From the NCBI GenBank assembly GCA_028023455.1, contig JAQFVV010012398.1, positions 10,779,160 to 10,843,159 on the forward strand: DNA of 64,000 nucleotides, written 5' to 3'. This document shows positions 47,632 through 59,985 of this stretch, in pieces (position 1 is the stretch's first letter; each line of letters begins with the position of its first letter). The notes below the pieces were generated by a model, which did no database searches, had not been told where the DNA came from, and saw only the letters and a list, made by a program, of their open reading frames with translations. A program made the translations under genes and the position numbers. This DNA is from Epiperipatus broadwayi (Eukaryota > Onychophora > Udeonychophora > Euonychophora > Peripatidae).

Positions 47632-48432
47632 CAGTGGTGCCCAACCTTTAACTTGACGCGAGCCAGTTGAGAATTTAAAAAAATTTGGGGAGCCACAATT
47701 ATATATTACATTTTTCATATTACATTTATAAACATGGTACTTGGGTACTAAACCTGCAATGTAGGGAGATAGGTGGGGGGGGGATGGCCTATTCACATTG
47801 GTATCAATCCGCCGTTTCTAATGTGGCCAAAATAACGTGTACACGGATCTTTCTCGATGAAAACATCAATATATACAGCAAAATATATATGTGTACACGA
47901 ATCTATCTCGATAAAAACAACTATTTACAGCACTAAACATCAATATATATATACAGCAAAATATATACGTGTACACGGATAAAAGCAACTGTTTACAGCA
48001 CTAAACACAATATATATACAGCACCAAACCAAACGTCTACAAGGATCTTTCTCGATAAAAACAACAATATATACAAGAGCACTAAACACAATATATATAT
48101 ATAGCACCAAACCAAACGTGTACAGCAAAAAAAAAAAAAAATGGTGTAATATGTTAAAAAGAAAAAAAAATGTAAATACATTTTATTTATTAAAAATTTG
48201 GTAACATACATATAAATTACAATTACAGGAAAAATATATTTTATTTAATGTGAAACCTGACACTGCATATCATTATTGTTTGTATTGTAAAAATGTTTAT
48301 TTTTTAGTGTGTGCATGTGCCATCAAGGAACATAAAATATTTTATCAATTTTTTTGAAGAGTGCAATTCGAGCCACATTAAACAGTTACGCGAGCCACAT
48401 GTGACTCGCGAGCTACGGGTTGGGCATCCCTG
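47632..48432. mobile_element. Non-autonomous hAT element (about 800 bp)
   Basis: Left end CAGTGGTGCCCAACCTTT, right end ACGGGTTGGGCATCCCTG, whose reverse complement is CAGGGATGCCCAACCCGT. Inner parts also match: ACGCGAGCCA on the left and repeated GCGAGCCACAT on the right. The target duplication is TTATTATC; the left copy shares its final C with the element's first base, so one C seems lost. Ends and duplication length fit hAT. No transposase; the middle is a minisatellite. Confidence 0.85.
47833..48126. repeat. Minisatellite inside the hAT element
   Basis: Repeated phrases ACGTGTACACGGATCTTTC, TCTCGATAAAAACAAC, CAGCACTAAACACAATATAT and AGCACCAAACCAAACGT occur four to five times with unit lengths of about 55-75 bp. 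Open frames here are the repeat translated. Confidence 0.85.
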
Positions 48433-48870
48433 TTATTATCATTAAAAAAAATGGCAGCGTTTTTAAAAAAGTTTTTTTTTTTAAAAAAAAAAAATCATTG
48501 TAAGAAACAATTCTTTGTTGATAAAAGTGGTGATTATAAATTCATGTCAATCACCATCATTATATAAAGAACCATCATATGTAAGAGGAAAAGGTTAATA
48601 CAATTTAAATAAAGAAAAAAATAGGAATATAAAAAAAAACCTACACAGAAATTATGACAACTATAAATATTAATAGATAATCCAATTCCAAAATTGAGTC
48701 TCATATTTTTGTAATAGTTATTTTCTTCATAAATTATATTTACTTCTTAATAAAGTTTGATGTGAATATATCAATAAAAAGTATATTTTCCTAATTCAAT
48801 TTACTTCTAGAATGCTTAAATAAATTCCTTTAAAATAAGTTTTAATTATGGAAAAAAAAAATGCTAATAC
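48433..48870. other. AT-rich stretch, nothing recognised
   Basis: Homopolymer-rich intron-like sequence. Confidence 0.5.
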
Positions 48871-48990
48871 ATAAGAATTCTCATCTTGGATTTCAATTTT
48901 ATTCAAAATAGATTTGATTTTGACAATGTTCATAGCCAAGTTCTTTGTCAAGTGAACTTCTGGGCTTACTCCATATTTCATTTCTTCATG
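48871..48990 (-). CDS. Candidate internal exon, unknown protein
   Basis: Minus strand: acceptor CAAATTAAATTTTAG directly before 48990, donor (TCTTAT followed by GTATTA) after 48871. The exon is exactly 40 codons, phase 0 at both ends: HEEMKYGVSPEVHLTKNL, AMNIVKIKSILNKIEIQ, DENSY. It looks like ordinary soluble protein. Its end phase fits the 44158-44335 exon. Its start does not fit the strongest donor of the 51678-51842 exon (two bases over); a weaker in-frame donor six... bases-scale downstream (TAC followed by GTCTCT) would fit, or a small exon is missing between them. Confidence 0.55.
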
Positions 48991-50040
48991 CTAAAATTTA
49001 ATTTGATGAAAATCTCAGGTTGACTTTGCTTTTATAATAAAGGTTTTAATATTTAAATACAGGTATACTTTATATCCCTGGAGTTTAGATGTAATTATAG
49101 ATTTGATCCCAGACTTTCAATGACTTAAGGTCAACATGGTCATGACAATAATATTGGTATCATCAAGGGATTTAGGTGTTCCATCATCAAACTTTCAATG
49201 GTATGGAAGGCTGAAGAGTTGTATTGTGGAGTAGATTGAACCCTGTCCATTAATGTTTGAAGATTTGCTATCTTAATATAAACCAAGCACTGATTATATA
49301 TAAGTGTGGGAGATGATGATCTGGATCAGCTGATGAGTGCTAGTTTAGCATGAAATATGTATATTGGATCATTTATCTTTTTCACATGTGTGTGGTCATG
49401 TGTATTGGATAGCTGAAGGGAGTTTGAAAGTCTGGATTCAAGTAAAGATTTTAATAAAAGTTGAAGATATCACTTTCAGAAATTTCACTGATAGACTACT
49501 TTCTTTGGCTTTTTATGTAAATATATTACAATAATAATTAGCATTTTCTTTAAGATCAGATAACTTTTCTGTTGATTAGTTCAAATGCTGCTTTGTTTAT
49601 GCAGAGTCAGTCTGCTCTTTCCTCAGATTTATAGAACTGTTTTAAATGAAATTAAATCTCTCCACTTATCTGTTTGTTTCAAAATATAAATTTAAAAAAT
49701 TCTCAAAATTGTAATAACCCTATATGTGTGTATTTACTTATCTGGCAATAATATTTATCAAAAACAAAAAATAAATTTTATTTTTAATTAATTCTAGTTT
49801 CTCTTTACACTATCAATTACCTTTCAACTGATACTTTAGGTAATTAAATAAATTTTTAAAAACTAAAAAAACAACAACTTTCAATTCCAAAAATAATTGA
49901 AAAAAAAAAAACACAAATATTTGAGGCCATAGATAAAACTTATACTTAAAAGACATACTATAAAAATAAAATATTTCATTCCATAAAATATATAGCCATT
50001 TTCTATTTTACCTTTTTATATCTCTGGTTTGATTTTTTCA
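48991..50040. other. Intron-like sequence with a complex patch at 49060-49450
   Basis: The patch has balanced sequence (for example GATGATGATCTGGATCAGC) and may be an old interspersed repeat. No open splice-bounded frame. Confidence 0.35.
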
Positions 50041-50150
50041 CTTTTAACCTAAGGTACTGAAGCAATGGATCTGTAGGCGGATCCACGCTTCATGTCTTTC
50101 TAGATTGCTAAACTAGGATCGAACCAGATCCATGCGTGTAACAATGTTTA
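50041..50150. other. Complex island with perfect B-box-like motif
   Basis: On the minus strand GGTTCGATCC matches the pol III B-box consensus, but no A box is found 30-60 bp upstream and there is no tRNA fold. The same strand has an open stretch FSNLERHEAWIRLQIHCF between an AG and a GT. Either a SINE fragment or a small exon; I cannot decide. Confidence 0.25.
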
Positions 50151-51677
50151 TAAAATTTTCCATCTGCCATCTTATATACATTTAATTTTTAGACCAGCTA
50201 ATAAGTGAATAAAATCTAAAAATTTTCTATTTAAAATTTTTAATTATAAATATTGGAGGGGCCCATATATATATAAATATATGTGCAAATACATATTCTT
50301 TTTTTTTTTTAAAGTCAAAGTATTTTATTCTGGAGATTTACTTTTGCGATAAACCCTGCTAACATTCTTTAACATAAACAAAAGAAAGCCCATTAACAAA
50401 ATAATAATGGAATTTCTAATTAAATTAAAAGTAAAACAGAAAAGATACTTGAAACAAAAATTCTTCAAATCTACATTAAATTAAAAATAGATCTGAAATA
50501 ATAAAATCATTGGGTTTATCGGAGAGTGGATCTTAAGAATACAATACAAAAATATTTTAGATCGATGATTATGGTCACCTGAATTTTATATATCCACTTA
50601 GCCTTGGGTGAATGAAAAGGGAAATTTCCAAAAAGTATTCTGAAAGGATATAAATAGCCCACGAGAACAATAGGAGCCAGCCAGTCATAAATTTGTTCAG
50701 TGAGTGTATGGCAAATCCATGCCAGTTTAATTTTTTAAAAAATATAGATATGTGTAAAAGCATGGTAGTGGGGTAACACTCCTTCGCCTGCCCATTTCCC
50801 GTTGTACCAAGTATGATCACCAAAGTACCATAAGATGAAGAAACTTCATCAAATGTTTAAATGTTGGACTACCAAACTGTTAAACTTTTAAATCAAACTC
50901 ATAGCTAGCTATGTCTGTGCAGAAATTATAAAAGACCATTCCAAATTCGTATTTTATTGTGGGACCTAAATTTCCAAAAAGAACTCACAATAAATTAGGT
51001 AATATGTTTTCAATTATTCATATCTAACTACCTGAATTATTCTTCAAATTCCAGTTGACCTTATAATGTAATTTTGCTATCGCTAAATGTCTTCTTAAAT
51101 GAAATTACCCTTAATTAAATGTAAATGTTTTATTAACTAAACTCTGTAACCTTAAATTTAATGTCATTGCTCTAACTCTGTCTTAAAATGATGCTTCTAC
51201 TAATGCAAAACTTTTCTCTTAAAGCGGTTTAAAAAGATTATTATTATTATTTACCTATGAATGTATTTGTTTAAGATTTATAAATGTCTGATTTAAAATA
51301 ATATATATATATGCCCATTTGTTCCATCTTGACAAAAGTTTTATAATTAAATAATTTTGCTTCCTATTTCCCGACCAATGTCTGTCGGTAAATAAATAAC
51401 ACTTTCGCTCTAAATGATTATTACTCGGAGCACCTTTTTTGTTGAGATGAAATAATTTTGTTTTACTTTATATATTTTGAAAATATTTTATGTGTATACG
51501 GTTTAGTTTTAAGGAAGATGCTGTGTCAAGTATAAGATTTTATTTAATTATATTTCATTTTAAAAGAATGAAAGAGAGGGGGTTTTAGAAAGTTTCTTCT
51601 TGCCAAATAATAAGAGAGAGTATAAAATGTTAAATTTAAAATATTGGTAGGATTTTGTTTTGAGGGGAGAGACGTAC
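50151..51677. other. Intron-like AT-rich sequence
   Basis: The 82-codon minus frame at 50575-50823 lies in somewhat complex sequence but has no motif, no clear acceptor/donor pair and unusual aromatic-rich composition. Not annotated as a gene. Confidence 0.4.
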
Positions 51678-51842
51678 CTCCTAGGTAAATGATATTCGTA
51701 ATAATCTTTAGGCTTATTTTGTATTGATCCGTTCTTGGTCAATCTGTATAATATCTGTATAATCTTTCGTGGCTCAGTACCATTTTCATATACTAATTTA
51801 AAACTTATTTGTCCAATATTTGTATTTTGCCTCACCAGCATT
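51678..51842 (-). CDS. Candidate internal exon, unknown protein
   Basis: Minus strand: acceptor GATTAAGCAG before 51842 (weak pyrimidine tract) and a strong donor (CTAGGAG followed by GTACGTC) after 51678. The 165-nt exon reads MLVRQNTNIGQISFKLVY, ENGTEPRKIIQILYRLTK, NGSIQNKPKDYYEYHLPRR. An in-frame TGA upstream supports an exon border near the chosen acceptor. Codon use and complexity are well above background. Not recognised. It is the most upstream exon I can support for the minus-strand gene; no first exon or promoter was found. Confidence 0.55.
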
Positions 51843-51899
51843 CTGCTTAATCACCTGTTTTAGCTTTGGGAGTGCTAAATCAGAATTATACCATGTGAT

Positions 51900-52180
51900 A
51901 GTTTCACTGGCTATAAATTTTTTTATCAGGATATGAAGGACAAAAATGAGAAGACCTGGGCCAGCTGAGCTTAGCAAGCCTTGGCGATTCCCATCCTTTC
52001 ACCTGAAATATCTCGAGGTTTGCTAATGGCACAGACCGTTCATCTTTATTTCTTGGTGTCATTAGAATGGGGCAGGGGAATTGAGTCTGTGCTGGTGATG
52101 TAATGTCAAATGCTGGATCTGATTAATTTCTTTTGTTTCTGAGCATATCATGGCAGTTTGATGATGGTCTGATCATATTA
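51900..52180. repeat. Complex non-coding island, probable old repeat
   Basis: About 250 bp of balanced sequence including GGCCAGCTGAGCTTAGC and GGGGCAGGGGAATTGAGTC. All frames carry stops. Possibly a SINE or LINE tail; no copy elsewhere in the window. Confidence 0.3.
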
Positions 52181-52689
52181 TTTATATTTTATTATCAGTG
52201 AAGTATTTAGTTGCGAATATCGCAATCTGTTTACATTTAAACGTATCACTCCCTTCGGAGCCAATTCCTAAAAATATGATCAAATTATTTCTCCTTAGAA
52301 TAATTTTTACTTATCTTAAAGTTACTAAAAATAGGCCTGATTAAATATTTGTTTCTTATATTCCATACTTGAGTGGGCATTTACTATAGAACTCTAATCG
52401 TTTTATCTGTTTAAATTGGCATATAAGCTATACTGCTCCCTTACATGAGGCATAATAAATAATATGATGGAAATTGATGTTAACAAACAATGAAATAAAT
52501 CAGTGAGACATTAAAAAATTATAAAGATGTTTTTATTAAATATATATGTGAATTTAATCTACCTGTGGTTCGTTTCCTTTAATTTTATTCTAAAATTAAC
52601 GTTTCTATTTAATTGGTGTGCTGCTATCTGATGACTCAAGGTCACGCACATACCATTCCCATTTTGAAGTTAATGAATAGGTGTAATTA

Positions 52690-52905
52690 GAATAAATGTT
52701 AGAGTTAAACGTTAGAATTAGTCGAGGCTCATGTTCTACCGTTGATGCTGCCGGCCTGAGTTTAGAGAAGATTAATTGCTTGCCTTGAAAATGTTGTGAA
52801 TTAGTTGGTAATTTAGAGAGTGGGTAAACAGGTTAGAATCCATAAATATGCTTGATCTTTGATCTCGCTATGTTGGATTCGAGGTACTTTTACCCAGGCT
52901 GTGAA
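52690..52905. repeat. Diverged interspersed repeat, copy 2
   Basis: Shares ordered blocks with 1270-1510 (see there), including GGCTCATGTTCTACCG, AAACAGGTTAGAAT and GAGGTACTTTTACCCAGGC. Confidence 0.45.
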
Positions 52906-55095
52906 AAGTTTCTTTTGCAAAATAAATAATAATTAAACTCCTAACATTTCTGGGATTTTCTTTAGTTTTCATTCAGGGGATAAAAAAGTTTGTTTATTAT
53001 CAACTATTATAATATAACAGTGATGATTAAATATCTATAAAGGAAAACATTATTATTGCTAATTACACATTACTATCAGAGTATACAGTGCATTGAAGAA
53101 AATTACTTTTAACTTCTCATTTCACTGTCATACAAAAAAAAATGTCTAGTTTTAAAACATTTTTTTTTATCTCTGAGTAAAAAATAATATTTCTAGATTT
53201 ACTGATGCTCGTACAAAAATGTCTCACAGTGGATAGGACAATTTAAAAAATCCATTTCATAACTAATCATGAAACTGTAACTTATTTAAAAATTAACTCT
53301 GGTACAATAATCCACATCATGATACTGACTAAAATATGCTATCTCTTACTTATAAGAAAAAGCAGTAAACATAGTCTCGTATATTATATATGTATGATTT
53401 GATTCTATATTGAATCATTTGATGGACTCCTTTGGTGATGAAATGTATTAACAATAAAAGAATTAATATATTTACATAGAACTGACAATAATACTTTCAT
53501 TATATTTGATTAGAATCATAAAATGCTTTGTTATTAAAGTTTTATTTAGAATCACAAAATGCTTTGTTATTAAAGTTTTATAATAAAATGAATACAAAGA
53601 TTTAAAAAGATGTGCTTTTTAGAAAAAAAAATGCTGAGGAGGGGAAGTCACAAAGAAAAAAAGATTTGGTAAGGTAATGATATTAAAGGCTCATACTTTT
53701 AGGAATTAATAGAGATTCCATAGTAATAAAATACGTCTACAGTTATTTATAAATATCTATTGTAATAGGAAAAAAAAGAAGAGACGTAATAATGCTGATA
53801 GTGAGCTAGATTAATTTTTTTTTTTTATCATTCAATATACATTAATACTTTTTTTGTTGTTTTGTTTTTAATTGATCAGTACTTGATAATTCAAGTTAAG
53901 AGCTACAAAAGAAATATTTATTGCCTTATAAATTAGGAGAAATATAATAATTTAGATATTCTATTACTGGAAATATAAGCAGATTTTCACCTAGATCTAA
54001 AGCATAAAATTAGGGTAGCATATTTGCTCAATCTATATTAAATTCTTTGTCTAAAAGCAAGTTGTAATTTTGCATCAGAGTATTGCATTACATTATTCCA
54101 ACCATAAATGAACTCTTTACATAATTAAAATATATTCAACTAAAAATATATTCAGAACATTATACAGGCGATAAAAATGACATATAAATTAAGACTTACA
54201 TAAAAATTATAGACATACAAAACTTACACAAAATATATAAGAATACTCAAGATATATCATGCTCTTCAAAGTTGAATAATAAATCATTAAATTTAACAGT
54301 ACAAAAAAAGGTGGTAAACATTTTTCATTTATAAGCAATAAAGTAGCTTAGCTCATTATTATAACAATTAAAAGTTTAAAAAAAGAGAGAAAATATCTTT
54401 ATTCATTAGTAGAAGAATAAACTTTATGAAATACAGTTTCAATGCATCCATTATTTAAAATGCAATAGAAGAAATAAGACATTCGAAATAATAAGCACTT
54501 TATGATGTTTTTATTACTGAATAAATATATTCACTACAAAAAGACATACTTAATTATATGGCATCAATAAATACATAAAACTTTTTGACTACTAACAGTA
54601 AGTTAAGATATGCAAAAAATTGTAAAACAAATTATTTCTGTAAATATAAAACTGTAATAAAAAATGTAGCCATTTGGAGACCATGTTTGGATATTTCAGT
54701 TATTGTGATTTGCCAGTATTAAATAAAATAATAACAAAAGAATACATTAATTGGCAGTAATAAAAATGTGTAGATTAATTTTAATCATTTAAATACTAGG
54801 CTAAAACTTATAGGATTTTATATTATAGTAATCAGTATATCTGATTCAATGCCTATGAGTTAGAGCTACAATCCAAATGAAACTTGAAAATATTTCCAGT
54901 TATGGAAAATTTTCCAACAAGCTTATAATTTTCTTCCCAGAAACCTACCAATAACTGACTCTATTGTCCAACCAATGTTGATTGGTTATTAGATGCTTAA
55001 CTATTAGTAAATGGAGAAATTCCAGAGAAATGCAAATCAATCAGACTGATGATGTGATAAATACAAAAGAAAGACATTATTGTAATAAAATACAT
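52906..55095. other. AT-rich sequence with a 36-bp tandem duplication
   Basis: At 53510-53580 a 36-bp unit around AAATGCTTTGTTATTAAAG occurs twice in tandem. Otherwise A- and T-runs; nothing coding. Confidence 0.55.
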
Positions 55096-55099
55096 TCTT

Positions 55100-55745
55100 T
55101 ATCAGTGGTGAAGATTGCATCATACTGATAGATTACATCCCCATCAACTCTATGGGTAGGATTGGTATTAAACCACTAAAACATCATTTAATCACCATTG
55201 CCTATGCTTATACAAATTATTAAAGCAGTAGCAAATTCTCCATTATTATGTCTTGCACTGGGAGTTACTAACGTATGGAGAGTTTGCTACTGTTTTAACA
55301 GCTTGTGTAAGCATATGAAATGGGGGATCATGTGATATTTTAGTGATTTAATACTAGTCCTGTTCATAGGATGATAGTGACTATGGTTATTGAAAAACCA
55401 AAGACAAAAAAAATCCTGAACTGGGTTCAGATCTCTATGACTATACAAGCAAATTGGCTTGGATTAAATTATTATTGTATTTGCATTTTGGGCTTATGGC
55501 TTTACAGTTAATTAAAGAGATAAATGGTGGCTTGTGGAGGTTTGCATTAAATTCAAAAGTCTAGTTGCAGTGCTTTGAGATCTACTGCTCCACTCACTGA
55601 TGAAAGCCACAAGCTAGAAACTTGTCTGGAGCTATTGAATGAATAGGCAGAAGATATGGATTTTATGCACAAAGCTAGTTTTGATTACTATGGCTTGCAT
55701 TGGATGCCACTACTGTATTGAGAGTATGGTACTGAGAAACAATAA
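55100..55745. repeat. R430 foldback copy 2 (inverted junction plus one unit)
   Basis: Inverted junction near 55250: ATTAAAGCAGTAGCAAATTC is mirrored by GAGAGTTTGCTACTGTTTTA. To its right a full inverted unit runs through GGATCATGTGATATTTTAG, GGTTATTGAAAAACCAAAG, TCTAGTTGCAGTGC, CTCACTGATGAAAGCCACAAG and GATTACTATGGCTTGCATTG to about 55745. Left of the junction only a partial forward unit (from about 55100) survives. Confidence 0.82.
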
Positions 55746-58525
55746 TAATAAAATGCACTTTTAATTTGAAAGTGAAAAAAAAAGTATATTACAATGAATT
55801 TGCTTTAATATGAAATATTTAACGTAGATCAGTAGCATAAGAATTTCAATAATCAATCTCACATTAGATATTAAATATTAATACATATTATATTTATAGA
55901 GAGATTATTTAATAAATGTTATGTTCACTATATTGAATTTAGTGACTCATTGGTTAGATGGACTCTCAACTAATTAAACATATCTGTTGGTAGTTAAAAT
56001 AAATAATAATTACATCTATATAAAAAAACAGTATTATTAATTCATGATAAAAAGAAATTGATTATTAACTAATATTAGAGTGTGACAAATCTCTGTTCAT
56101 CATTATTTGTGATTTTTTGTTTTGATAGCTAAGGATTAAATCTGAAAGACAAAAACAATGTTATTCCAATTTTATACAATATGTTGCAAGTACTCATGAT
56201 TCTACTTAAAATATTATGGATTATATATAATTTTTACATATTTTATATCAAATATTTATGTACTTTGTTCAAAGAGCATTTGCTTAATGGGATGACTTTT
56301 TTTTTTTTTCCTCATAAGAGTAAATGTAAAATTGCATTGATTCCATTAACTAAATATGTTATACTTACCAGGATATAAAGAAATAACCATGACCATTAGA
56401 TGTAAAAATAAAAAAGTATCTTTACTAAATTATAAGTCATGGAAAATATGATGAAATAGATCATTAAAATATCGATTTTATTAATACATACCTGATATTT
56501 TATAGATGAATGCCCATAATTATTATTTGAACAAAAATTAAAAAACATAAAATATTAGTTCGTTTCATATACTATATATGTGAGTTATATAATTCTATAT
56601 AATATAATTTTTAATAGCGTATAAGGTTTTTTTATATATTACATACTGAATAATTACAGGCATATAATGAGATTATTTAATTCTTCCTTCACTAGAATTA
56701 AATATTGTATTAGTTATTTGAATAGAATGTATTCCATTTGTACACAATTTTCAATATTTATGTTAGCAATTAAAATATTAATTGGATGTATAAAAGGAAA
56801 TATTGGTATTATTATCAAAATACATATCTTACCAAATCAAACTATAACTGTCAGCTGATAATTACATTTGCATTATACAGTGATGTTATTCAATTATAGC
56901 TTCACCTTTGATTGCGTTTCAACTCATGATTTATGTATGTATTACATTCGTCTGGGGAAAGTTGCTATCTTTTATATAATCACAATATCAAATACATATT
57001 ATATGTATAAATTTAAACATGCAATATGCATATATATTTCAATCGTTAATTCTTATAACACATATTTAGGAAATAAATTCAATTTAGAATTATATTATGT
57101 CCAATGTTAATCCAATAAACTACTAATTAATTATATTATAATCGTACCAGAAATATATTGGTGTATTTCTTCCATAATACACATATAATAAACAAATTCT
57201 AAACGCACAAAAATATATCCATTAAATATAAATTATAACTATAAATTACTCAAGAGACACATTAATCAATTTCAAATAATTCAATTCTGCTTAAAAAATT
57301 AATAATTGATATATATACACACACATATAGGACAATGAATAATCTAAGTAAATCATTGTTCACAGCAATATACAATTCATATACTTTTCATTATTTACCT
57401 ATTAATAATATATATATCATATTAACATTTATTCTTTACAGTCACAAAAACCATCTAAATAATATATTTAAACAACACTTTTTAGCAATGCTTTACTTTT
57501 AAAACAGTTTTATTTCTATTAGTATTTTTGACAGTATAACTTTACATAACTTGTTATTTTATCAAAATATATGCAGTTAAATAATTCATTTTCTATACGT
57601 ATAAAATTCCATCTCAGTTTAGTAATTAATTTTCTAATACATATTTCAATAATTTCAAATTCATAACTTTATGAGATTCAAATTTATATTTATTATTGTC
57701 AGATTTTCTATATTTACTAATAATCAATGTAATATAACCATAACTGAAATGTTCATTATATATATATGTCTGTATAATATCAAACATAATTGGTAACATA
57801 GATGATGAATACATTTTTAAATATTTATGTAGTAGAATTCAAAAATAAGATTTCACCCGTATTTAAATAATATTTAATTTCTAATTTATATATATTTTAT
57901 AATTTAAAAGTAACTTCATTTTTTTAATAATTAATTATTATAAAATCTGACCCAATGGACAATATGATAGTAATAAACCAAAAATTTTACAAAAAGCTTG
58001 CTATCATGAAATATGGATTACTTTAATCTAGATGGAAAATAATGTAAAAAAAAGTTTATTATTAAAAAGGTGAATGCACTGTAAACTGCACCCTCATTTC
58101 ATTTTTTTCATCAGAATTGCATATGAAAGGATAATTTAAAATTTTTAAATTACTATATCAACAAATGACTTTTCAAGAAAACTAAGTTAATCATGGATAC
58201 CTATTAAATGGAGAAATAGATCCTGTGTGAAAATTAGTAGATACCCATTGATTTACAATAATGCCAATTAATACAAGTTCATAAATGCCTATGATAATTA
58301 CTTCATTTTATCAACACTAGTACATACCTTCTCTTACATATTCATTAACATTTTATACTATTCAATTTAACTTCTAAAACTATGTTATCATCGATATAAC
58401 TTTAACACAATTATAACACAAACAATGCAGATTTCAATAAGCAATTTTTTATTTTGCAGATTTTTTATTTAATCATATTAGTAATACTATTTGTTGTTGT
58501 TTTTTTTAATTTGTACACTTTTTAG
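55746..58525. other. AT-rich sequence, nothing recognised
   Basis: Long AT-rich interval, dense in homopolymers and TATA runs. Short open frames are Ile/Tyr/Phe/Lys-rich and lack splice support. Confidence 0.5.
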
Positions 58526-58584
58526 TTTTGGTGTGATAATTCCAATTGATTTTAAGCAGCAACATAAATTTCAACTAATGTTCA
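58526..58584 (+). CDS. Weak 59-nt exon candidate, plus strand
   Basis: A textbook acceptor (T-rich tract ending ACACTTTTTAG) precedes 58526; a moderate donor (TTCA followed by GTATTT) follows 58584. The frame reads FGVIIPIDFKQQHKFQLMF. It is short and in AT-rich DNA, so chance is a real possibility. Confidence 0.25.
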
Positions 58585-58865
58585 GTATTTCTTTTTTTTT
58601 CTTACTAATAAATAAAGTCATTTGCAGTTTCTTGGTCTATCTATCCTTCACTAATAGTCATTCAATAATTAAATATTATATTATCAAATATCGGCAAACA
58701 CATCTTTTTAACTTCTTCATTTCTAGGAAAAACATTTATCTAACTGCATTGGGTTTTTTTTTAATGAAATATGTTTACTAACTCATTGAAATAATTGAAC
58801 GATAATGCATTATTTTCATATTTCTTTCAAATATTGTAGATTAACATTATCAATGTCAGAAAGTG

Positions 58866-58969
58866 TTTTTTTTTTTTTTTTTAAAGTGTCATAGCATCGG
58901 CTGGGATGCAAACCCGCAACCCGGGCACTGCTTGTAAGGCAGTCGCGCTGACCTCTCGACCACCAATGC
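58866..58969 (-). mobile_element. tRNA-Val-like mini-SINE with target duplication
   Basis: On the minus strand 58969-58895 folds tRNA-like: acceptor GCATTGG pairs with CCGATGC, A box GGTCGAGAGGTC region, anticodon stem ACTGC/GCAGT around loop CTTACAA (anticodon TAC, valine), and a B-box-like GGGTTTGCATCCC. A 9-nt insertion-like variable region and weak T stem argue against a working tRNA. It ends in ATGACACTTT and an A-run (plus-strand T-run 58866-58883). Flanks carry a duplication of ATGTCAGAAA followed by a variable base and TGTT (58853- and 58975-), with one mismatch. Same architecture as 46489-46587. Confidence 0.85.
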
Positions 58970-59154
58970 AAGACATGTCAGAAATTGTTAATTATCAAAT
59001 TTTTATTTTTTTAAAAATGTTTTTATCTAATTTTAGTAATTTCTTTATCTCTATTAAGAATCAAGGGAGACTTTTTGTTTGCTATATATCAAAGTCATTG
59101 AATATATGTATTTATCTTTCACAAGTAAGCTTTATTGAGAAGTTACAATGGTTC

Positions 59155-59650
59155 TTACAATTCCAAATGGGTGGGGACCACATACTGTCTACCTGCCCAT
59201 GTGGATCACAGAGAATACAGTGCTATACATATTAAGAGGTCAAAGATGATTATTACACAGCATTTAAAAATTTCCAAATTCCAAGACTCCAATACAATGC
59301 AACTAACTAATCATGTTGTTTGAATTAGTGGACATCCAACAAAAGCCAATCCGCACCTTCAAGCATTAAAGCCCCAAAATCCAAAATGATTGAAGACAAT
59401 ACCTTACATCTGATATCAATTGAAATCATTTCCTACAAACAATCAGGATAACACAAAGGAATAAGAATAAAACAAATCATGTATGCATAAGAATTATATT
59501 CCCCCTATGATTGCCCATTTGCACTCAAGTATTTAAAATTCAGAAATAATGACAATAGGGCAATCCAAATGAGGAGGGACCACATTCTGTCTACCTGCCC
59601 ATGCAGATCATGGGGAATAAAATGCTTTACATATTAATTTCTCAATGATT
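59155..59650. repeat. Pair of direct repeats about 407 bp apart
   Basis: CCACATACTGTCTACCTGCC at 59177 and CCACATTCTGTCTACCTGCC at 59581 head two blocks of about 85 bp with the same order (CCATGTGGATCACAGAGAAT versus CCATGCAGATCATGGGGAAT, then TACATATTAA). A fainter third copy may lie near 59905. This may be a dispersed tandem family with a unit of about 400 bp, separate from R430. Confidence 0.7.
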
Positions 59651-59985
59651 TTAAATTACATTCAACACATTTGACATGCATAAAGGCCTACTGTAATTAA
59701 GAAGACCTTGTCAATGGTTTACATAAACAGTACGGGTATTTATACCCTTGTTCAACAAGGAAACCACCTAAAAGGAATTACAACTATGAACGTGAAGCCT
59801 GAGGTGCCATGACTTCAATCTGAAAAACAGCAATCCAAATTGACAAAATTACAATGTTTTATATTTTACAAGGTGAATGTTTGCACTCTTATGTAAGATA
59901 AATCTCTACCCATCTATGTGGGATGATCCTGACCTCAATTATCAATTATTACAGACTGTACATTATTTCAGCTGTGAGTCCACAA

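Noticed and set aside
47611-48211. Several 61-83-codon frames on both strands
   Set aside because: All lie in the hAT element and its internal minisatellite.
50041-50150. tRNA gene or exon
   Set aside because: A perfect B box alone, without A box or cloverleaf, and an open frame of about 21 codons are not enough for either call.
50575-50823. 82-codon minus-strand protein
   Set aside because: No motif, no convincing splice pair, aromatic- and Leu-rich chance-like composition.
58895-58969. Functional tRNA-Val(TAC) gene
   Set aside because: Poor T stem, extra bases in the variable region, A-tail and target duplication.
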